Source: Pedobacter cryoconitis (GTDB lineage Bacteria > Bacteroidota > Bacteroidia > Sphingobacteriales > Sphingobacteriaceae). Taken from it: 58,973 bases of DNA. The translations under genes and the position numbers were made by a program. How positions within the stretch are numbered: position 1 is the stretch's first letter; each line of letters starts with the position of its first letter. Under the pieces are notes generated by a model. The model searched no databases and was not told where the DNA came from. It was given only the letters and a program-made list of their open reading frames with translations. Positions 54,120 to 58,973 of the stretch are shown one piece after another. The DNA lies in NCBI GenBank assembly GCA_019352875.1, contig JAAAFW010000005.1, positions 30,302-89,274 on the forward strand, given 5' to 3'.

Positions 54120-54743
54120 ATGGATATCAAGCTATCGGCAGCGGGCAGAAGGTTTAACCAGGAGTGGATATTCAGAGATATCAGCTATACATTTGCTGAT
54201 GGTCAGAAATACGCCATTCTGGGCCCCAACGGGTCGGGTAAATCGACTTTACTAAGCCTGATTCTGGGTAATCTGTCTCCGTCCGAAGGTGAGGTTTCTT
54301 ACACTGCCGCTGGTACTGCTATCCCGGAAGCTGAATGGTACCGTCAGAGCAGCTTTGCTGCGCCTTATCTTGATCTGGTTGAAGAGTTTACACTGCAGGA
54401 AACGATCGCATTTCATTTTAAGTTTAAAGACCTCATTCCCGGCCTTACATTGAGAGCCGTTCTGGATCTGCTGGGATTAAGCCGTTCGGAAGATAAAGCA
54501 CTTAAATATTTCTCTTCGGGAATGAAGCAAAGAACGAAACTGGCATTAGCATGTTGTACAGATGCACCCTTGCTTTTGCTGGATGAACCAACCTCTAATC
54601 TGGATGTTCAGGGGGTAAGCTGGTATCAGGATCTCATTGCTCAGTTTGCGGCAAAAAAGATGGTGATCATTGGTTCGAATCAGGAGAATGAGTATAAATT
54701 TTGCGATTATCACTTGCAAATTTCTGATTATAAACAGCTGTAA
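54120..54743 (+). CDS. ABC transporter-type ATP-binding protein, stand-alone
   Basis: A 207-residue nucleotide-binding subunit with all motifs: Walker A GPNGSGKST near 37, the signature YFSSGMKQRTKLALA near 142 and Walker B LLLLDEPTSNLD near 158. No permease partner is adjacent. It follows lpxA by three bases in the lipid A operon and precedes the efp promoter, so a role in lipid or envelope export is a fair inference, but homology alone would allow a CcmA-like or other exporter subunit. Short for an ABC ATPase, without a C-terminal extension. Confidence 0.88.
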   Translation: MDIKLSAAGRRFNQEWIFRDISYTFADGQKYAILGPNGSGKSTLLSLILGNLSPSEGEVSYTAAGTAIPEAEWYRQSSFAAPYLDLVEEFTLQETIAFHFKFKDLIPGLTLRAVLDLLGLSRSEDKALKYFSSGMKQRTKLALACCTDAPLLLLDEPTSNLDVQGVSWYQDLIAQFAAKKMVIIGSNQENEYKFCDYHLQISDYKQL

Positions 54744-54817
54744 TAGGGAGCAAATTGCAAGGCAAATGTCATGTTAGAGCGCCCAAATGCATTTAAAAGA
54801 ATATTTATATTTTAGTA

Positions 54818-54848
54818 TTGTAGAATTCATAATTAGTCTTTACCTTTG
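54818..54848 (+). promoter_or_regulatory. Promoter of efp
   Basis: TTG (54818-54820), 20 bases, then TACCTTTG (54841-54848), a perfect -7 element, with a 5' leader of about 40 bases to the ATG at 54895. Confidence 0.75.
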
Positions 54849-54894
54849 CGGCACGAAATGGCGCTAAAGATTGTAAGCTTAAATTTCAATTAAA

Positions 54895-55455
54895 ATGGCA
54901 AAAGCATCAGAAGTAAAAAGCGGTAATATCTTACGTTTCAACGGTGAGTTGGTACAGGTAGAAGAGTTTCTTCACCGTACGCCCGGAAACCTGAGAGCTT
55001 TCTACCAGGCCAGGATGCGGAATATCAAAACAAGTAAACTTGTTGAGTATAGATTCCGTACTGATGAAGAGGTATCTATTTGCCGTGTTGAAACCAGTGA
55101 CTATCAATATCTTTATGAAGATGGAGAATACCTGGTGGTAATGGATAACACTTCTTTTGAGCAGTTTAACATACCCAGAACATTGTTCGGAGAGTCTGTT
55201 AAATTTTTGAAAGAAGGAATGAATGTGATCATCGCATTTGAAAGTGAAGAGCCGATTATGGCACAGACACCTTCTCATGTAGAGCTGGAAATTACCTATA
55301 CGGAACCAGCTGTCAAAGGTGATACTTCAACAAACGCATTGAAATATGCAACTGTTGAAACGGGTGTGGAAATTAAAGTTCCCATGTTTATCAATCAGGG
55401 CGATAAAATTCGCGTTGATACCCGCACAAGTGAATATGTTGAAAGAGTAAAATAA
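54895..55455 (+). CDS. efp: Elongation factor P
   Basis: A 186-residue translation factor that relieves ribosome stalling at polyproline. Three beta-barrel domains are visible: about 1-63, 64-128 and 129-186. In domain I the loop normally carrying a modified Lys or Arg (PGKGQAF in E. coli) is HRTPGNLRAFYQ here, with Asn32 at the usual Lys position and an Arg34 two places later. I see no modification gene (epmA, earP) nearby. Strong own promoter and terminator, so it is a monocistronic gene. Confidence 0.95.
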   Translation: MAKASEVKSGNILRFNGELVQVEEFLHRTPGNLRAFYQARMRNIKTSKLVEYRFRTDEEVSICRVETSDYQYLYEDGEYLVVMDNTSFEQFNIPRTLFGESVKFLKEGMNVIIAFESEEPIMAQTPSHVELEITYTEPAVKGDTSTNALKYATVETGVEIKVPMFINQGDKIRVDTRTSEYVERVK

Positions 55456-55493
55456 GAATTTTCATAGTTTAGTTTTAGGTTTAGGTTGATTTT

Positions 55494-55527
55494 GGCTTCG
55501 GAGTGGTTCCCGAAGCCATATTTTTTA
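55494..55527 (+). terminator. Intrinsic terminator of efp
   Basis: GGCTTCGG (55494-55501) pairs with CCGAAGCC (55510-55517), followed by ATATTTTTT. Confidence 0.85.
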
Positions 55528-55542
55528 TAAACCATTTCTGTT

Positions 55543-55550
55543 TATCTTTG
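55543..55550 (+). promoter_or_regulatory. -7 element of the 5-formyl-THF cyclo-ligase gene
   Basis: TATCTTTG is a perfect TAnnTTTG, three bases before the ATG at 55554, suggesting a leaderless or near-leaderless mRNA. No clear TTG at -33. Confidence 0.5.
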
Positions 55551-55553
55551 AAT

Positions 55554-56117
55554 ATGACACTTAAATCTCTGATCAGAAAGCAGGAATTGCTGCGTCGAAA
55601 GATATTAACTCCCGAAAGAATCACCCAGCTGAACGAAAAACTGCTGAAACAATTCTGCAAACTGGATTTTTCAGGTGTCCGGACAGTACATCTTTTTTTG
55701 CCGATTGAGGAGAAAAACGAACCTGATACATTCCTTTTTATCGACTGGCTCCGGCGTGAGCATCCTGAAATTACAATAGTGATTCCGAGGGCGGATTTTG
55801 AAACATCTCTTATGACGCATCATGTTTTTGCTGGAAGGGAAATGCTTCAGAAAAATAAGTTTCAGATTTGGGAACCCATAGATGATCAGGAACATTCAGC
55901 TGAAATTGATCTAGTCCTGGTGCCTTTACTCGCAGTAGATGTGAGGGGTTATCGCGTAGGGTATGGAAAGGGATTCTATGATCGCTTTCTGGAGGCTTCA
56001 GCAGCTCTTAAAGTTGGAGTTTCATTTTTTGCACCTGAAGGAGAAATCAGCGATGTGCATGAAAACGATATCCGGCTTGACTGTTGTCTTACACCGGATA
56101 CCATCGTTTATTTTTAA
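55554..56117 (+). CDS. 5-formyltetrahydrofolate cyclo-ligase
   Basis: A 187-residue ATP-dependent enzyme (YgfA/5-FCL family) that salvages 5-formyl-THF to 5,10-methenyl-THF in the folate cycle. Family signature: RKQELLRRK near 7, FLPIEEKNEPDT near 48 and RVGYGKGFYDRFLEA near 137. I start at the ATG at 55554; the GTG at 55503 would run through the efp terminator. Convergent with the exonuclease III gene. Confidence 0.92.
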   Translation: MTLKSLIRKQELLRRKILTPERITQLNEKLLKQFCKLDFSGVRTVHLFLPIEEKNEPDTFLFIDWLRREHPEITIVIPRADFETSLMTHHVFAGREMLQKNKFQIWEPIDDQEHSAEIDLVLVPLLAVDVRGYRVGYGKGFYDRFLEASAALKVGVSFFAPEGEISDVHENDIRLDCCLTPDTIVYF

Positions 56118-56138
56118 GCCTTTAAATCTGTTTGATCG

Positions 56139-56915
56139 TTATGCTTTGCTTTTCAGCTCGAGTAATACAGGGCAATGATCGGAATGTATAGCATCGGGAA
56201 GAATACGGACATTTTTAAGTCTTTCCAGCATAGGAGGAGTGGTCAGGTGATAATCGATGCGCCAGCCCAGGTTCTTTGCTCTTGATCCTGCACGGTAGCT
56301 CCACCAGGTGTAATGATGCGGGTCTTTATTGAAATGACGGAAAGTATCCGTAAGGCCACCGCCAACAAGTAAATCCATCCATGCTCTTTCTTCCGGTAAA
56401 AAACCGGATGATTTGGCGTTTGATTTCGGATTATGTATGTCAATTGCCGAATGACAGATGTTATAGTCTCCGGAAATGATCAGGTTCGGGTGTGTCAGGC
56501 GCAGGTTAGTGATGTATTGCTCAAAGAAATCCATGAAAACATACTTTTTGGCCTGTCTCTCGTCTCCGGAAGATCCGGATGGCAGATAGACACTCATCAA
56601 TGAAAAGTCTTCGAAATCGGCTCTTAAAATGCGGCCTTCTTTATCGATCCATTCCTCGCCGCAGCCGTACTCAACATGCAGGGGTTTAATCTTTGTGAGC
56701 AACGCAACACCACTATATCCTTTTTTTTCTGCACAGAACCAGTAATGGTGGTATCCCAGGCTTTCAATCAGCGCTATAATTTCCGGGATCTGTTCAGGCA
56801 TTGCTTTTACCTCCTGCAAACAAACCATATCTGCATCTGTGGATTGCAGCCAGCCGAAAAAATTCTTGGTAGAAGCAGAACGTATGCCGTTCACATTATA
56901 AGTGATTATCTTCAT
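56139..56915 (-). CDS. xth: Exodeoxyribonuclease III (AP endonuclease)
   Basis: A 258-residue Mg-dependent AP endonuclease/3'-exonuclease. Motifs: ITYNVNGIRSA (3-13), CLQEVKAMPEQIP near 32 (metal Glu), GYSGVALLTK near 66, LIISGDYNICHSAIDIHNP near 145, WRIDYHLTTPP near 218 and IHSDHCPVLLEL near 243 (catalytic Asp-His). Usual length 250-270. It lies downstream of the cyclophilin gene by 13 bases on the same strand, so likely co-transcribed. Confidence 0.95.
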   Translation of the reverse strand: MKIITYNVNGIRSASTKNFFGWLQSTDADMVCLQEVKAMPEQIPEIIALIESLGYHHYWFCAEKKGYSGVALLTKIKPLHVEYGCGEEWIDKEGRILRADFEDFSLMSVYLPSGSSGDERQAKKYVFMDFFEQYITNLRLTHPNLIISGDYNICHSAIDIHNPKSNAKSSGFLPEERAWMDLLVGGGLTDTFRHFNKDPHHYTWWSYRAGSRAKNLGWRIDYHLTTPPMLERLKNVRILPDAIHSDHCPVLLELKSKA

Positions 56916-56928
56916 TTTATAGGTTATT

Positions 56929-57648
56929 TTAAAGATTAAAAGCTAATGGTTTAATTTCTGGCGAACGTTTCATTGCCCGTTCCAGTTTTCTTGCCTGTCT
57001 TTTTTTTAATAGACTTACCTGCATTTTTTGGTCAGATACAGGTCTGTTATTTGAACCTGTCTGACTGGCTGCTATTTTATCCAGAACTGCTATGCCTGTA
57101 ATAATCTCACCATATACAGTATAATTTCTATCGAGATGGGGAGTTCCGCCTATTGTCTGGTAGATTTCACGCTGGTATGCAGGAATTTTAAATTTTAAAC
57201 GGTTGTTCTCCAGGCTGTCCAATCCTTCAGGGGTAAATTTCTTACCCTGTACCAGGTAAAACTGGCAGCCACTTGATGCTTTTGCCGGATTGTTGTCTCT
57301 TGCTGCGGCAAGCACTCCTTTTTTGTGAAAAAGGCTGTCTCTGAATTCCGCATCAACCGTGTACCCGGTATCTCCCTCACCTAATTCGGCTTCGGGCTTC
57401 GCTGCCTTAGAATCCGGGTCTCCACCCTGAATCATAAATCCAGCTATCACCCTGTGAAACAAGGTACCATTGTAGAAGCCACTTTTAGCCAGTTTAACCA
57501 TGTTGTCCCTATGTTTAGGAGTGCTGTTATAAAGCATAATTATGATCTCTCCGTCTGCTGTGTTGATCCTGATATATTGGTGAACCGGTTTTGCAGCATA
57601 AGCTTGTCCAAGTAAACAGCAGAGTAAAAAGGTATAGAAGTATTTCAT
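56929..57648 (-). CDS. Peptidyl-prolyl cis-trans isomerase, cyclophilin type, exported
   Basis: A 239-residue secreted cyclophilin. Signal peptide about 1-18 (FLLCCLLGQAYA). Cyclophilin core: LYNSTPKHRDNMVKLAKSG near 40, GTLFHRVIAGFMIQGGDP near 61 (catalytic Phe-His-Arg), ASSGCQFYLV near 124 and VYGEIITGIAVLDKIA near 177. A C-terminal basic tail (LLKKRQARKLERAM) is extra. It helps fold periplasmic proteins. Transcribed with xth. Confidence 0.93.
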   Translation of the reverse strand: MKYFYTFLLCCLLGQAYAAKPVHQYIRINTADGEIIIMLYNSTPKHRDNMVKLAKSGFYNGTLFHRVIAGFMIQGGDPDSKAAKPEAELGEGDTGYTVDAEFRDSLFHKKGVLAAARDNNPAKASSGCQFYLVQGKKFTPEGLDSLENNRLKFKIPAYQREIYQTIGGTPHLDRNYTVYGEIITGIAVLDKIAASQTGSNNRPVSDQKMQVSLLKKRQARKLERAMKRSPEIKPLAFNL

Positions 57649-57745
57649 AAAGGCCTTGAAATTTTAGCGAATTTACAGCTGAATGGAAGGGAATACAAAT
57701 TATTAGTAATTTTATATGTCTCTGAAATGACTAATACCTTAGTCT

Positions 57746-57802
57746 GATGGGTTTAAAGCCCATTAGGTCATTTGGATTTGCTTCTTATATCTCCTACATT
57801 TG
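57746..57802 (+). promoter_or_regulatory. Promoter with upstream inverted repeat, small Cys-rich membrane protein gene
   Basis: TTG (57772-57774), 20 bases, then TACATTTG (57795-57802), a good Bacteroidota promoter. The ATG at 57809 is six bases later, so the leader is minimal. ATGGG (57747-57751) and CCCAT (57759-57763) form a small inverted repeat just upstream of the -33 and could be an operator. Confidence 0.6.
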
Positions 57803-57808
57803 TAGATC

Positions 57809-58207
57809 ATGAAACTGAGACAAAAAATAGCCATGGGTTTATGTGCCTTTTACCTGATTAGCGTAATTGGTATAGCCCTTAGCCTGCACTTCTGCGGGGG
57901 TGATCTTGCTGCTGTCCAGTTTACTGCCAAGGAACACTGTAAAGGGTGTAAGGCATCAGAAAAGCCCGATCAGACAAATACCTGCTGTAAAAATACAGCG
58001 GTTGATGCGAAGATTAAAGACAGTCATGAATCCGGAGTTAAAGTTAACCTGCCTAAAAATTATGGCGTAACTTTATTTCTTGCACCATTTCTTTCGGAAA
58101 TGATCCGTGCAGTATTACCTGTATTATTTAGTGGAAAGGCAGATAAGGTTCCCCCTTTATCCAGCAGGGTTTCCCTGTATGCCTATAATTGTGTATTCCG
58201 GAATTAG
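57809..58207 (+). CDS. Small Cys-rich membrane protein, HYC_CC_PP-like
   Basis: A 132-residue protein with an N-terminal membrane helix (about 8-26, MGLCAFYLISVIGIALSL) ending in His27-Phe-Cys29, then a Cys-rich stretch (His43-Cys44-x-x-Cys47; Cys59-Cys60), a second hydrophobic segment (about 85-105) and a Pro115-Pro116 followed by SLYAYNCVFRN. This pattern fits the small Bacteroidota HYC_CC_PP family, which is often near heavy-metal genes; the assignment is from motif recall. Cys/His pairs suggest metal binding, plausibly Cu or Zn, together with the HMA protein next door. Function not demonstrated. Confidence 0.65.
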   Translation: MKLRQKIAMGLCAFYLISVIGIALSLHFCGGDLAAVQFTAKEHCKGCKASEKPDQTNTCCKNTAVDAKIKDSHESGVKVNLPKNYGVTLFLAPFLSEMIRAVLPVLFSGKADKVPPLSSRVSLYAYNCVFRN

Positions 58208-58317
58208 ACCAGGAATCAGTCTGCTTTATATGGTTCTTTTTCCGAACCTTTCTCCAATTCAATCAATTATTTAAACTGTCAGGACTTTAAGTCTGAGGCT
58301 ATATCCGTGTTTTTAAG

Positions 58318-58390
58318 AAAAAACATACAGATATGGTAATAGATCAGGCTTTTTGTCTCCAGACAGTATCATTCTAAAAAACATACAGAT
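58318..58390 (+). repeat. 15-bp direct repeat flanking a 14-codon frame
   Basis: AAAAAACATACAGAT occurs at 58318-58332 and 58376-58390, 58 bases apart. The first copy is directly followed by ATG at 58333, opening MVIDQAFCLQTVSF and stopping at 58377; the second copy leads into the ATG of the HMA gene. It resembles a duplicated start region or a short upstream frame. The rest of the 58208-58317 spacer shows only weak hairpins. Confidence 0.5.
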
Positions 58391-58928
58391 GAAACTTATC
58401 GCATATGCAATTGCTGCTTCGGCATCATTATTTACAGGTTTAAAAACTTCAGCACAAGAAATTTCAAAAGCTGAACTGCAGGTTAACGGTTTAACATGCT
58501 CTATGTGCTCCAGGGCAACTGAAACTTCTTTGAAAAGCCTGAGTTTTATTGAAGACATTACCCCGGACCTGAACCGGAATGTATTTATGATCAATTTTAA
58601 AAAGGATCAGAACGTTAACCTTGATCAGATTAAAAACAAAGTTCAGGATGCAGGGTTTTCTATCGGAGATCTTTCTGCCACTATCCTTTTCAATCAGACT
58701 GCGGTAGACGAACAGGGACTCGCCCGACTTGACGGAACTGTATTCAGGATTGTCAATGCAAAAAGTAAAACCCTGAATGGGCCGGTAACAGTAAAGGTTC
58801 TGGATAAAGACTTTATTTCATCATCTGCATTCCGTAAAAAAGCTGCTCAGCTTAAAGTGGACAGCTATGCTACAGGAAAAGAGGTTATTCAGGGTAAAGA
58901 AACAAGGGTTTATCACCTGAGTATTTAA
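58389..58928 (+). CDS. Exported heavy-metal-associated (HMA) domain protein
   Basis: A 179-residue periplasmic protein. Signal peptide about 1-23 (MKLIAYAIAASASLFTGLKT, then SAQ). An HMA fold follows about 25-95, with the metal-binding Cys37-x-x-Cys40 in NGLTCSMCSRA, then a second beta-rich region about 100-179 with no Cys. It probably binds Cu+ or another soft metal and hands it on. I start at the ATG at 58389; a frame open further upstream (to 58353) covers the repeat. It lies between the small Cys-rich gene and the next signal-peptide gene. Confidence 0.85.
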   Translation: MKLIAYAIAASASLFTGLKTSAQEISKAELQVNGLTCSMCSRATETSLKSLSFIEDITPDLNRNVFMINFKKDQNVNLDQIKNKVQDAGFSIGDLSATILFNQTAVDEQGLARLDGTVFRIVNAKSKTLNGPVTVKVLDKDFISSSAFRKKAAQLKVDSYATGKEVIQGKETRVYHLSI

Positions 58929-58937
58929 GTCGCGGAA

Positions 58938-58973
58938 ATGAGGAAATTATTGTTTGTAGCGGCAGGAATGTTG
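58938..58973 (+). CDS. Start of an exported protein, cut by the window end
   Basis: An ATG at 58938 opens MRKLLFVAAGML, a typical signal-peptide start, nine bases after the HMA gene stop. Only 12 codons are in view, so no identity can be given; being next to a metal-binding pair, it may be a third member of that unit. Confidence 0.5.
   Translation, partial: MRKLLFVAAGML

Overview
The window is chromosomal DNA from a Bacteroidota bacterium, most likely Sphingobacteriaceae (Pedobacter or a close relative). The clues are a fused LpxC/FabZ, PorX (the PglZ-domain response regulator of type IX secretion), TonB receptors with carboxypeptidase-regulatory-like N-termini, a DUF4374 lipoprotein, SusD-free outer-membrane uptake, and promoters of the Bacteroidota form TTG-N19/20-TAnnTTTG with few Shine-Dalgarno sequences. 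I see no rRNA, tRNA, CRISPR array, insertion sequence or prophage. Almost everything is ordinary core genome.

Layout. 0-4.4 kb: a stand-alone KAS III-type ketosynthase, a lipoprotein, a TPR protein and a zinc-ribbon coiled-coil protein. 4.6-14.4 kb: an accessory block of an ECF sigma factor, a TonB receptor, a DUF4374 lipoprotein and a second TonB-type barrel (all minus strand), with a divergent Tat-exported phosphocholine-type phospholipase C. It lies between the zinc-ribbon gene and nif3, which are often neighbours in this phylum. 14.4-30.4 kb: Nif3-like, TM2/DUF2752 pair, mfd, M14 peptidase, cdsA/DUF2007/CPBP, dusB/apaG, a Zn metallopeptidase, rmuC, thiL and nadA. 30.4-30.8 kb: an AT-rich divergent nadA/nadB spacer with DnaA-box-like sequences. 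30.8-44.9 kb: nadB/gamma-CA, an Ig-like lipoprotein, mnmG with two parS-like sites in its leader, uup, ybeY, a cold shock gene, a metzincin-like protease and a PBP4-type DD-peptidase. 45-49.4 kb: an MFS transporter, ald, tsaE and porX. 49.5-55.5 kb: an HD phosphohydrolase, then the lipid A operon lpxD-lpxC/fabZ-lpxA-ABC ATPase, then efp. 55.5-59 kb: 5-formyl-THF cyclo-ligase, exonuclease III, a secreted cyclophilin and, at the right edge, a small Cys-rich membrane protein plus a periplasmic HMA protein (probable metal handling).

How they work together. NAD synthesis starts with nadA and nadB, divergent from one spacer. Lipid A assembly and fatty-acid dehydration share one operon. mnmG, tsaE and dusB act on tRNA, ybeY on rRNA and efp on translation. 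mfd, rmuC and xth act on DNA. The sigma/TonB/DUF4374 block looks like a siderophore or metal-chelate uptake unit.

I found no clearly new system. The best leads are the twin parS sites at mnmG with the DnaA-box spacer 6 kb away (origin-proximal chromosome), the ECF-controlled uptake block lacking a visible anti-sigma factor and PepSY partner, and a set of nearly leaderless promoters.
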